Source of the DNA: Oxytricha trifallax
Lineage: Eukaryota > Ciliophora > Spirotrichea > Sporadotrichida > Oxytrichidae
DNA length: 64,000 nt
Assembly: GCA_000711775.1 (NCBI GenBank)
Contig: ARYC01000219.1
Coordinates: 96,244-160,243, forward strand
Direction of reading: 5' to 3'
Shown here: positions 25,090 through 37,255 of the stretch, piece after piece
Position numbering within the stretch: position 1 is the first letter of the stretch
How the letters are laid out: every line of letters starts with the position of its first letter
Made by a program: the position numbers and the translations under genes
The notes under the pieces: model-generated
Seen by the model: only the letters and a program-made list of their open reading frames with translations
Database searches by the model: none
What the model was told of the DNA's origin: nothing

Positions 25090-27174
25090 AATTAAAAAAA
25101 ACAATTTTATTTGCATCTCTTTTGATGAATTTGATTCATCCTTTGGAATTGCATACTTTCCAATTATCGATTCGAATTACTTTTGGTAATCTTATTCAAT
25201 TTTACTTTGATCACAAATTTCCTTGGTAATCTTTAGAAATTCATCATACGAATTAATGTCTAAATTCTTAATGAATATTAATTGAACATAGCCATGATAT
25301 AAAAATAAAAGTAAAATAATAAGTTTATAAATGAATTATATTACTAAGGCATATTTTTTTCTTCAAGTTTATGAAATAATATATATTTTGGAATATTTTT
25401 ACCAAAATTTTAATTTAATAAAATTTAAGTTGACAAATTTCATCAATAAATTGAATGCCCTTAAAATCAAAATAGACAAATTACTCTTATGTAACCATCA
25501 CACTATAAATCAAATATTCAGCTTTCTATATAATAAGCCTATAGTCTTGTTCAAATTCAGCTCTTTAAATTGGGGACAGTTTTTGAATGAAAACTTTATT
25601 AATTTTTTAGATAAAAAATGTTTTTTCGACTTGATCGTGGGTATGCATAAAAACATCTAATTTTAACGTATACATTAATATTTTAAATAGAAATTTATTA
25701 ATAAATAAAAGGTTGAAAATCAAAATCTAGCTTACTTTTAAATCCAAAATCAATAAAAATGAGTGTTTTCAAATTTGGAAACATTATGTTAAAATTCAAA
25801 ATACTTGAATGCACGCAAATTAGCTTTTCCGCATTTAAATATAAATTTTTTCACATATCAATTAATAACAAATAAAATGGAATTAAATAAATACGAATTT
25901 ATAAACATTTTAGAATGGTTAAATACTTCTAGGGCAACAATTCAAAGTTGAAAAATTCTTCAGTACCAACGTTTATAAATTTTTCAACACTTTGATTGAC
26001 GGTTGTTTTTTTATTTTATAAGATTCTTACTGATAAGAAAAATCCATTTATGCATTATTTAAACTTAGTTTCTTTACATTTATTAATGCGATAAATTCAT
26101 ACTTGCTAAAGTCAATTAATAATATTAGATATATTATACATATTATAATTATTGTTGTTTTTATATTAAGGTCATTTCATTTTTTAGTTGTTGAATCAAT
26201 TAAATAAAATAAATTTTGTTTAATTAAAGTCACTAGGTCAAATTTAATTTATTTCAAGATCATTAATTGATAATTAAGTAAGTTTCAAATTCATTTATTT
26301 TTAAGGTTTTTAATCAATTTATTATTAATTCTATTTTTAAATCCTTAAATCTCTTACTAAATCTAAGAGTGATTTACTTTATACTTGTATTTTTATATTT
26401 TAATTAATATTAAATATATTTAAATTTTGTATAGTCTATAGAAACTCTGATAATTAATTTATGCAAAATAAATAAATAAAATGAACTAAATTAAAAATTT
26501 GCAACGTTAAATTTTATGTGTTTCTCGATTCTAAACAGCTTCATAGAGTATGTAACAATAAGTAAATATTTTTATAAATAATTTGTACCCAGGAATTTCT
26601 AATGTAACTTTTACAGATTATTTCTAATTATTTTGTTCTTCAGTTTATAGTTTCTTGATAAGTCGTGAAATTTGGTCAAAACTTTGCTAGAAATTAATAT
26701 AAATAATATAATTAAGATATTTTCAACAAATGCAATCAAGTCTAACTTAGTAATTTAAAAATTTGGAAGCTCGGTTTATTTTATTTTATCATTTGCAGAT
26801 TTATTAAAATCTTTAGTTGTAAAAATAAATCTTTTAATTATTTCATGTCTTAGAAATTTCTCAATGAATCTGGTTTAATTATTATATATAAATAAATTAT
26901 AATTTGGTTTTATCTTAGCATTCGTTCACTATGATTATATTTTTAAAAAATAAGCATTAAATTAAAAATTTAATATTATATTTAGTTGATTAACATAATA
27001 ATTTAAAAATTTAATTTTAATGATCTTGAAATCCATTTTACCAAATATTTAGGAGAATTTACTAAAACCAAAATTCTATTATTCTTTGTTGAGTTAATAG
27101 GATTTTAATGTTTCCTTAATACCTAAATAGTCCAAGACTGTCATACTTGGATATATGTTTAATTTGCTTTTCAT
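25090..27174 (-). CDS. F-box-like/LRR gene of cassette 3
   Basis: The ATG at 27174 opens MKSKLNIYPSMTVLDYLGIK, then ETLKSYQLNKEQQNFGFSKF. A second coding piece near 26700-26890 reads FIEKFLRHEIIKRFIFTTKD. A third near 25440-25600 reads EFEQDYRLIIQKAEYLIYSV. The C-terminal block converges with the zinc-finger gene. Coding pieces are free of TGA; the gaps are AT-rich. Its closest relative is the cassette 2 copy. The stop is approximate. Confidence 0.6.
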
Positions 27175-27422
27175 TTTATTATTAATATTATTCTAAATAA
27201 TTTAAAATATCATATAATGGTTTTACGAAAATTTGTTGTAACAAGTGAAAATGTGAAAATAAAGAAATCAATTAGTAAAAAGGTTAATGAAAAAGGGGGA
27301 AAGTTAAACTTTGAACTTTCAATAAATAGTTGATTAATTCATAATATAAGTGAAATATTAATGCTTTAATAGATGCTGACAATATTTAATTACTTCTAAA
27401 ACTCCATAAACACTTAATTCTC

Positions 27423-29633
27423 TCACTTAGTGTCAAGACTCACCAACACATCTGACTCATCGATATTTTTCTTATAGATAAGCACTTAATCTTCTTCCAT
27501 TGGATTTTCTTTAGCCATAATGTTTAATTTTAAGAAAAAAATAAGTATATGGTCATAAAAAAGTAAAAACATAATAATTAAACGTCGATCATCTGCTTGG
27601 CTTCTCTGTTGGCTTTGTGAGAGAAGTAGTTGTTCTGAATTTTGCAGTAGGTCACTTCCACCATTTTGTAATCTCTGTCGAATTACTTAACAAACTCTTC
27701 AACATCTTCGGGCTTTGTGAAAGCCTTTTAAGCCTTAAAGACAAGCTTGATCTTAATATATAATGCAAAATATAGTGTGAATTTAAAATAAATTGAATGA
27801 TAAGAGAATTTTATGATTTAATATATAAATAATGATTTTTAAATATAATTTAGTTAATAGACTTGGCATTGCTTAAACCATCAAGCAGGAAAACGAGGTC
27901 TTTGGTTCTCTTATCAAGTTCTTTTGAAATGTCTCCAGAGGGATTTGGGGTAGCAAAGAAGTACACAAGTTGTACCTCTTGTAAACAGATATATAAAAAC
28001 TACTTAAAGTTAGTATTATAAATATTACCTATGTAATTACCATTATTAAATATTTATATATAAACAAGGGAAAAACACATTAGCATAACTTCCACCATTA
28101 TTGCTAGAATTATTAGTAGAAGTATCGATCAATTCTTATTCAACATCTGTCATGGCAGCAGCTGATTCTTGAGTTTTGGACTTGAAATGATTGGTCAATT
28201 ATTATGAAATGTACTTGGGTGTGAAAAAATCTGCGATTTAGAGCTTTCTTAGATTTGGGTAGCACAAGGGGAAAAGAAATAAAATATGATTATATTTTGA
28301 AAAAATACGATTAAACATATATAGGGGAATGGAAAATCTTTGACATTTACAAGTGAAAGCTGCTCAATATTATCATAAATATATTTAGAATTGTTCTGAT
28401 TCATACACATGTTAAGAGTTCTATCTTGAATGTTCATTCAAAAATAAAGATAAATTTAAATTTCAAATATTCGAATGTTTTTTTAATTGTAGTAGAATTG
28501 TTTTACAATATAAAAACAAGTAAATTCTCTTGAACTTCTTAGAAATTTAATTCCAATTTTACAAGCAGTAGGTGTTTCTGTTAGCTTCACACTCATCAAG
28601 TAAAAAAGGAATAACTCTCAGTAGATTTACAATAACATTTGAGTAAACCCTTTAATATTATAGGAAAAATTTTGTTATTAAATTACTGCTTAGTTGTAAT
28701 AAATTAATAAGATTCTATACCCTTTTATTTTAAAGGTTGTAAGTGAAATGAAAGAGGCTTCTTGTGTGCTCATCAAATAAATCATTGATTTTTATTTTTT
28801 TATATAAAAAGTAAAGATAGTATGTGTAGGAATTTAATTTCATATCATTGATTGCAATAAATAAATTACATTGAGAGAGTTAGTGATTTCCTTTTCTTCT
28901 TCAGCAGAGAGTTTATTAATGTTGCCTTTTATCACATGCTAATCATAAAAGCTGTCTTCCCAACGACCATCTCCTAAGAAACTGAAATTGACATTTATCT
29001 TTTGATTGGTAATCAACTTTCCAGACATAAAAAATAATTGATATTGTACACATAAATTAATAAATAATTCTAAAAGACATTTCAGGGTTGACACTTTTAA
29101 TGCTTGTAGATGTATCAATCAAATCCAATTCCATCTTGGCTTTCTTTGACTTATCCTGTGAGATATCTTTTCTATAGAGTTTCTGAATTAGTAGCTTAAA
29201 AAGATCTGGTAGCAATTTGATATTTTAGAAATTCATGATCAAGACATCCACATGATTCAAATTTATGCTTTTGAAAATTTTTGAGGACTTCAAGATCTCC
29301 AACATTTCAGGCTTCAACTCAAACTTGTAGATGAAACTATGCTCTGGTCTCCATGTATTATCAAATTTCATAATTTATTTGTTTTAATAATGTCAATTGA
29401 GCTTGATCTTTTTAGTCTTTCTTCACTGGTTATTTCTGCTCTTCCCCATCTCCATAAATATCAAAAGTTTCTTTCTCAGATTTACGAAGCATCTCCATTT
29501 GAATGTGCACGAACTTATCAGCAATGAAATCTTGTTGTGTGTGACAAAGTTGCTGAAGTTAGAATACTTCACTTTTAGTCAAAAATGAAAAGGTCTTAAT
29601 GTAGGTGTCCTTGGTGAGCTTTGCTTTTTCCAT
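27423..29633 (-). CDS. F-box-like/LRR family member in germline form, best resolved copy
   Basis: The ATG at 29633 begins MEKAKLTKDTYIKTFSFLTK, then SEVFQLQQLCHTQQDF, an F-box-like helix pair also seen in the copies at 30737 and 34265. LRR-like text follows (NIEQLSLVNVKDFPFP, NLRKLQIADFF). The C-terminal half is joined across three IESs (pointers TGTTTA, TATTAA, AATTA), giving a continuous frame through LVFLLDGLSNAKSIKIKLVF and KPEDVEEF to LVSLDTK and TGA at 27423-27425. Earlier gaps (near 29360, 29040, 28850, 28500, 28300) are not resolved. Its sequence is less AT-rich than other family members, which suggests it is a functional gene retained in the macronucleus. Confidence 0.7.
27530..27579 (-). 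other. IES, pointer AATTA
   Basis: Minus-strand GACGTTT-AATTA and AATTA-AACATTATGG flank 50 bp. Excision joins QMIDV to MAKENPMEED in frame and leads to a TGA at 27423-27425. No GT-AG ends. Confidence 0.75.
27759..27859 (-). other. IES, pointer TATTAA
   Basis: TCTATTAAC and ATATTAAGATC share TATTAA. Removing 101 bp joins SNAKSI to KIKLVFKAQ in frame. The insert is strongly AT-rich. Confidence 0.75.
27988..28076 (-). other. IES, pointer TGTTTA
   Basis: CCT-TGTTTA-TAT and TC-TGTTTA-CAAGAGG flank 89 bp. Removal joins SYANVFFPCL to QEVQLVYFFATP in frame. Confidence 0.8.
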
Positions 29634-30736
29634 TTAATTTGGCATTAATTTTTATTTGTATAAATATTAGATTTTATTTATTACAATATATATTTATTCG
29701 AATTCGACTTAAATTGAGGTTGAATTATAATGAGTAATTTTTTTAATTAATATAAAGTTTATAGAAAAAATTTATCTGAACATATATCCATAAGAAAAAA
29801 TTAAATTTATTTTAATAGAGGAATGTTATAAAATTATGAATTTTATCCTATTTTAATTAATCCATAAAAATAATGAATCTAAAATATTTAAAAAACTTTT
29901 TATTTCCAAAATATTTTAATACTTATACTTACAAATTTTTATATATCATTTTTAAATGAGTCATTATTTATTTTTATTTAAAATATTAATCTATTTTAAC
30001 AAATTAATTAGACAAACGAAGATTGACAATGTATTTCTTGTAATATTGGCCGTATGTAAGATTATTTTGACAGAGATATACTTATAAAAAACTTAGACAT
30101 CTGTTTTAGTACACTTTAATAATAAATAATTATACAATTAAAAGTTTAGTGTTTTTTATATTTTATCAATGATTTGAATATTTATTAGAATATATTTATT
30201 TTTTATACTTTATAAAAAAAATTTAATACCTAAATTAAGATCTTCCAGCATTAAATTATAAGTTGTATTTTGTGAAATTAGTAAAATTAATTATTCTTGG
30301 GAATTTAAATTTGTTAAAGATTCTTAATAATAAAAATTAAGGATTTTTGATTGGTTTTATTAATATCATATAATATGAATTAAATTAAATCCAAGCCTGA
30401 AGTCTTATACAAATTCTAAAAAATATAAAGTAAACAAGTGTGAGAAGATATTAAAATGTTTTCAGTTTTTATATTAAATCATTGCAAATTATCATTTAAT
30501 TGCTTATTTTTGTATTTAATCCAATAGAATTCGACAAATTTTGATTGTTTATTAGTTTATGCAACGAATTTCACTCCAAAAGAAGTCTAAATTTTCTAAA
30601 ATCATTTCATGTCTAACCAAATCATTTCATTTTGAGAGAGTAACTTTGAATTAAATAAAATACAATTTCGAATTTCATTTAGTCAATATATATTTAAAAC
30701 GCTTTATTTTGTTAAATTACATAATAAATTATTAAA
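29634..30736. other. AT-rich divergent intergenic region
   Basis: Lies between the divergent starts at 29633 (-) and 30737 (+). No coding segment or repeat was recognised; promoters for both genes presumably lie here. Confidence 0.5.
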
Positions 30737-33454
30737 ATGGAAAGATAGAAAAACGGAAATCTTGTAATTCCATTACTTCCCACTCTTGAAATCTTGCAAT
30801 TTTAAACTAAAGTTTAAGCTTTTTAAATGCAGGGGTTGTGCAAAAAGTTTAAAATATTATTACTATTTAAATCAAGTACAGGCAATTCATACTGGATAAA
30901 CTAAGCTCTATTCATAAGATAAGTATATAAATTATTTTTATATAAAATTAATTATTAGTTTAAGTATTACTTTGAATAAAGAAAATAGTGATTACTAATA
31001 GAAAATATCAAGAAATCTCAAACTAACAAGGAGTTTAGTGGATATATTTTACATTTATTGTCCGTAAAGCACCGACCCTGTTGAAGCTATAACAATTAAA
31101 AATATCTATGATTTACTCAATGATGATTTATATATTTATATATTTTAGCTATATATTTATATTAAATTTACGTTTTTAATGATGTGCAATACGGCAATGT
31201 GATATAAGATAATTTATAGAAAAATGTGAAGGATTCTAAGGATATTAAAATCATATATTCTATATTAAGATATTTATATGAAAAAATATTCAAATAAATA
31301 TTTTAATAGAATTTAATGATAAGAGCCAAAAGGGATATAAAGATATGAAAAGATTTAATGAAAAAGATTAAGAAAATAAGTCTTAATAAATAACATATTA
31401 GTAAGAAAGCGAGGTAATTTAACAATTAAATGATCAAAATACAGTGAAGGTTGATGTGAAAAGTGATAGTCATAAAGCTTTAAGCAAGATGCCTTTAATA
31501 AAAATTGGATTTGTTATATATGGGTTAAGTTATAGGTATTTATTATAATAATTTATGTATTATGAGTCAAATTTTCAATATATCTTTCCTGAACAAAATG
31601 ATTATTAATTATAAAATAAAGTATTCTCTGTAATATTTGAGACCTATCAGTATACTAACTATACGCTTTCACAATTTTTAATTTAACTAAAAAGAATATC
31701 AAAGGGCCAAAAATTGACATTTCTTAATAAGCAATTTTTTTAATTTAGATCAGAACCTCTTTATTTCAAGTAGGAATCAATTTTTTAAAAATAGATAAAT
31801 CATTTTTATATAATTATTAAAAACTATCTAATTTTAATTCAAATGAGATACTGAGATAATAACAATAATAAAATCCTTCCTTTATTCACTACAAAACGAT
31901 ATTGTATAAATCTGTCCTTGATTAATATAAGACTAAACTTGTTAAAAACTGAAATATGAATTTCCTTTTATAAAACATTTAAGAGCTTGAATTCGTAGAA
32001 TCAGAATGTCTTTCTTTATAGATCTAAGCTTTTAATATAAATATTTATAAAGTTAATTAAAAATTACTTTTTTATTTAATTGTAGTCATAAATAAAGTAA
32101 TTTAATTTTTAATATTATTAAATGAAATGACTTCTTAAATTATTTTCAAATTTTTCTAGCATTATGATATTAATTTTCAAACGGTTATAAAAATATTATT
32201 ATTTTATTCTAGAAATAATAATAATTAATTCTAAAATTAAAATAACTATATAGCTTTGCAAGATGTAAGAAAACTGACTTTTAAAGAATCAAAAAATTAT
32301 AATTTAATAATGGGAAGGTTGAAATTTAAACATTAAACGAAAAAATTATTTTCAATTTTGCTTTTTCATTAAATTCTTTCTTAATTTAATTTTGTGTATT
32401 TCTACTTTAAATTTAGTCAATTAATCATTAAATATGCATAAAAAGAGTCGAAATCTTTATTTCTTAATGAAATAAATTTAGCCTTTCAATTTAAAAAACT
32501 TATTTCAATTCTAAATAAATGGTTATGCAAAATGTGGATAATAAATAAAAATTGAAATCTTAAAATTTTTATTTTAAGTTATTTTGAAAGTCTCAATCTT
32601 AATACATCATTTTTTAGCAAATTCACCATAAGTTTCAAATAATTTAATTTATTCATAAATGTAATATAAAAATCAGTTATCTACGATGCTAAAGAATTTA
32701 AGAATATTTAAAATCTAGAAGAACTAGTAATATAAGAAAGTTCAGTGCGAATAAAAGATTTCGTAGCCCCCTCTTAACTTAATAAACTGACTCAAATATA
32801 TGGTGATAATTATAATAATATATAACTAGGTTAATATTTTAATAAAGAGCCTATGCTTTATTATTAAATTAAATTCTATGATAAGAAGAGAGTTATTGTA
32901 AAGAATTTGCCAATTAAGTCTTTCAATAACGTATAAAATTACACTTTGATGGCTTAATCCTATATTTTTAAGAATGACATTTTGACATTGTTTCTTGATT
33001 AGATCAAGTCTTTACCTACTCTGCATTTGGTTTTCATGACTATTTTTAATTAATAAATCAATATATGTACAATAATATTAGAATTAAGATAAATATTATC
33101 CCATTTTCTAAGCTAATTTTTATTTAATTACTAATAACTAACGAGAAAGACATAAAACTATTAAGAAATATCCTATACCTCGATAAAAATCATATTGACG
33201 AGTAGGTTTGTTACAGTTCAATAAATTTCATGTTCTAAACCCCTGACTTAATAATAATTGATTATAAAAGATGGAGAGATGAAGAAGATAAATTATCAAC
33301 TGTGCATTTTTAAAATGACAAATTCAATTATAAATCGGATTAAAAAGTAGAAATAAAATAATGTTAAGAACAAGTGAAATATATATACTTGCAAAGTCAG
33401 ATAAGTTAGATGCCAAATAAAAAAATGAGTAATTTATTAAATTTAAATTAATGA
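30737..33454 (+). CDS. F-box-like/LRR family member (30.7 kb copy)
   Basis: It begins MERQKNGNLVIPLLPTLEIL, then QFQTKVQAFQMQGLCKKFK. The LP-x-L...L-C-K-K-F spacing resembles an F-box. A middle piece (about 31380-31510) reads VKVDVKSDSHKALSKMPLIK. The end (33250-33454) contains YKRWRDEEDKLSTVHFQND and EQVKYIYLQS, with TGA 33452-33454. The same end block occurs in the next copy (EQVKYTFLQK). The genes are tandem on the same strand, about 800 bp apart. Several AT-rich gaps are unresolved. Confidence 0.55.
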
Positions 33455-33789
33455 AACTAAGATTGTATTTATTTAATTATGGAAAAAGTTTAATTCTTTA
33501 TAATTTATTATAGTATCATAATTAAAATGTTCATTTATTTTAAATATTTAAAATAATAGAATGCATATTTAACATCCTGTCAAATCGGTATTTTTTTAAG
33601 AGAGAAATTTAATCTAAATTAAAATAAAATAAGTATAAGATATAATTTATGGAAATTACAAAATTTTCATTATGAATTCTACAATGGGTATCTAAAATAA
33701 ATAATTAAAGTCATTTTATCAAGTTTTTTTTATTATTTAACTATGTATTACACAAATATACTTTAGTAAATTCCAAATCCCTCAATAAA

Positions 33790-33975
33790 GTAATCTCTCC
33801 CCAGCGATGCTATAAAATTGTACCGCCAATTATAAAGCCTACTTTGTTTAAATTTGCTATCGAATGAGCCTAACATCATTTAAATCTTCCAATATTAATT
33901 GCTAACTAATTATTTAATGCATTAATGAATTAAATATAATTAATTTCCAAATTTAGATGTATTTTTACAATAATA
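33790..33975. repeat. Partial copy of MITE family B
   Basis: GCGATGCTATAAAATTGTACCG and AATTTCCAAATTTAGATGTATTTTTAC resemble the right half of the element at 3891-4305. The left end is missing or too diverged. Confidence 0.4.
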
Positions 33976-34264
33976 ACTCATTAGTTCATATTAAATGAAA
34001 TATATGATTAATTGAAAATATTTATTATCGTAAAAAAATTAACACATATATCTACTGTATGTAAAATATATATTTACATAGAAAATTATCATAAATTCAA
34101 TTCAATTTAAAGCTAAATATTTATTTTAAACATTTGATTGTATTTTTTTATTTCTCCAATATTAATAACAATAAAAGGAAAATTTGTTGTACTAATTAAC
34201 TTTAATACCGACTACTATATATAGTCTGATGTAAAATTTATTTTATTTATAATTGTTTTTTTAT

Positions 34265-36770
34265 ATGGAAAAAGTACCTAACGCAAATCTAGTAATTCCA
34301 TTACTCCCCACGCTCGAGATGTTGCAATTCTTAAGCAATACAGAAGCCTTTCAAATGCAGACATTATGCAAAAAGTTTAAAATAATTGAATTATAGAGAA
34401 AAATTTCAAATTATTTACATTATTTGATACTTTAAATATTAAGTACAAGAAATTTATTATGGAAAAGTTAAGTTCTATTCACAAGATTAGTATATAGATA
34501 TATTAAATATATATTTTTTATATTTAATTTATTTAGTATAACTTTGGATCGATAGAATAGTGACTACATGAACAAAATAATTCGAAACGAGCAACTCTCA
34601 AAAGGAGGTTTAGTAGATAAATTTTACATTTTCTGTCCAAAAACAATGAAAGAGATTTTATCTCTAATAAAAGTTCTCAAAAGTCTTGGTGATTTATAAT
34701 TAAATTTTGGAATCATTTATACATTTATTTTACTTGATTTTAAAGTATTATAAATTAAGTTTTAATGCTATTCTGTGCAGTGTAGATGAAAAAAATACCC
34801 TAAAAAATGGCTAAAAACAAGGTGATTTAGTTTTTAATTTTATTTATGAGTTAATAAATTAAAATCCTAATGTGATCAGGATTAATCAGAATAATCAATT
34901 TGTAATGACTAAGTGAGTGAAAAAATAATTGATAATGAGGAGATAAAGAATAATGGAATTTAATTTAACAAATCATAGGTTAAAATTGGATTTGTTATTG
35001 AAGAGTTAAATCCAAATTTTATAATATTAATTTATATGTTTCCAAAGTGCAAAGATAAAACAATTTTCTTTTATCGTTTAAACATGTATAAATTATAATG
35101 GTATCTTAATTAGATTAATTTAAACTCTTGTTTAAATAATCAAGTAGATTTATTTTTATTATTTTTAAATATGTTGCTAAAATCCTTCGAAGTTCGTTAT
35201 CCTTCCCTAAGTTTCAAAAGAACGATCCTGAATTACCCTTACTTAGATTCCAATAAGAACATTGACTCATTTGAAATAAATTATGAAGATTTAGAAATAA
35301 GAAATGGTATATGTTCCTAAAATATAAGTAAAGCTTATATAAATAAAAATTATTACTACCCAAATTTTTAATTTTAAAAACTTACAACTTATGGTTAAAT
35401 CATAACCTAATTGTAAACTTTAGTTTAAATTTTATTAACTAAAGCGTTTTAAAATGTAAAAAAGATGGTCATCAAAGAATCAATTGTATAGAATTTAATT
35501 TTTTTTACTATTTAAAATCAGTTTCTTCTAATTCATATTTCTTCTTGGAATTTACAAATCTATAAGAATTAAAATTGGAAGACTGTACAAAATAGTAATA
35601 ATTTTATGGTATATTCTATCTGCCCCCTTCACTTAAGAAACTTAGTATTATCATTAGTGATAAATAATAAATAATCTTTATATATATGTGCAAGATTTTA
35701 AATAAATCTAGCTATCTAAATCTAAATAAAGTGTAAATAAATTTATATATGCTTTAAAAATATGATAGAAAAACGATGCAAATAGAATAGTTAATGTTTG
35801 AATCATATGAAAACTTGGATGATTTTACATTGATTGATTCATTTTACGATTATTCAAGAATCAAGTTGAATTAACTTCTCCCCTTAATAAGACATATTCC
35901 TAATTTGAATTTAGAATTCACTACTTTTAAAATTATAAAAATTTAAAGAGCTAGTTGTTGAATTAATTGAAAGACTTTATTGTAGTTTATGTAATTACGA
36001 CAGAACTTTAATTAATTTTAAAAGTAAATCGATGCTTAATAAAAACTATAATTTAAATTCAAATTTCAAATAAAATCTTAAGCTTTTCTCTCATTTGAAT
36101 TTAACCAGAAATTTCAAACACATATTCGAGGTTTATCTTCCCAAGAATAGTGTTAACGGATTTCTAAAACACCATTATAAACAGTTAAAACTATATTTTT
36201 TGTTACATTAGTTGAAAATAGTTACATTTTTATATCAACTCATGTTAGCAATATGTAAATAGAAATTAAATTATAATATCATTGATACTTTTGAATTTTA
36301 GAAAAATATTGATTTTAACTTATGAAAAGGAGTTGATATTGTTAAAAGAAGATTTATTCCTAGACTAAAAGAAAATAAAGTCCTAATAAATTTGCAACTA
36401 TACTCTTCCAAGCAAATCAACTAATGAACAAATAAAAGTTGAATATAAAAGATAGAAAGATAAAATGGAGACAGTTCAATTTCATATCGATCAAGAAAAC
36501 ACAGACAAGGGATGGAAAGGGAAGCTTAAAGATTGTACTGAATAAGTTAAATACACGTTTTTGTAAAAGTTACAAGAACCTGAAAATTTTAAAAGTCCAA
36601 TAGTTAATGATCATCAAGAACCAGCGCCAATAGTTTATGATCATCAATAACCAGCGCCAATAGTTAATGATCATGAAGAACCAGTGCTACCTCGAGTAAT
36701 TATTCCAGATGAGTAATTAACAAAAGAAGATTAAGATTTTATCAAATATATTTATAAGAAATATATTTGA
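34265..36770 (+). CDS. F-box-like/LRR family member with PIVNDH repeats
   Basis: The start MEKVPNANLVIPLLPTLEML, then QFLSNTEAFQMQTLCKKFK, is close to the 30737 copy. Middle segments include KTMKEILSLIKVLKSLGDL (34650-34700) and an LRR-like region. The last coding piece (about 36465-36770) runs from METVQFHIDQENTDKGWKGK to TGA 36768-36770. It holds three tandem units of about 10 residues (PIVNDHQEPA type) encoded by 30-bp direct repeats at 36597-36690. Internal gaps are unresolved. Confidence 0.6.
36597..36690 (+). repeat. 30-bp coding tandem repeat (three units)
   Basis: CCAATAGTTAATGATCATCA and near copies repeat three times in frame, encoding P-I-V-N/Y-D-H-Q/E-Q/E-P-A/V units near the C-terminus of the 34265 gene. 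Confidence 0.85.
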
Positions 36771-36856
36771 ATTGTGATTAAATTTTTCATAAACTCAATA
36801 AAAAGATTTATATCATAATAATTCAATTTATAGAAAATTTAAAGTAATTTGTATTA

Positions 36857-37122
36857 TAAAACCCCATGAATTTTTTAAGAATTAAGATAAGGGGGTACAA
36901 TTGATTAAATAAGAATTATTATTATATTGGCTAAAATCAATTAAAAATAGCGTAAGAGATAATATACACACCCTGATTGGTTTATTTTATATGGAAAATA
37001 ATTCGAGCCAATGGCTTTAATTATTAGTCTAAATAGATTAAATTTACGCCAATATAATAATAATTCTTATTTAATCAATTGTACCCCCTTATCTTAATTC
37101 TTAAAAAACTCATGGGGTTTTA
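36857..37122. mobile_element. MITE-like element, family C copy 2 (AAAACCCC ends)
   Basis: TAAAACCCCATGAATTTTTT is inverted at the right end. The arms extend about 70 bp (through GGGGGTACAATTGATTAAAT). Total 266 bp, no ORF. It shares outer AAAACCCC and the GCCAATGGCTTTAAT core with the copy at 16525. It sits between two tandem family members. Confidence 0.8.
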
Positions 37123-37255
37123 CATTAATTTTTTAAAAAAATTCTTTAGTTTAAATAGTTAAGCTTTTCTAATAAAAAAGAGATAATATTTAAAAATGAA
37201 TTGATCATTAAATTCTAAATATTATTAATAAATCTATTAATTTGAAAATCCTAAA

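Noticed and set aside
29339..29588. Two overlapping plus-strand frames
   Set aside because: Antisense to the first coding segments of the minus-strand F-box/LRR gene starting at 29633.
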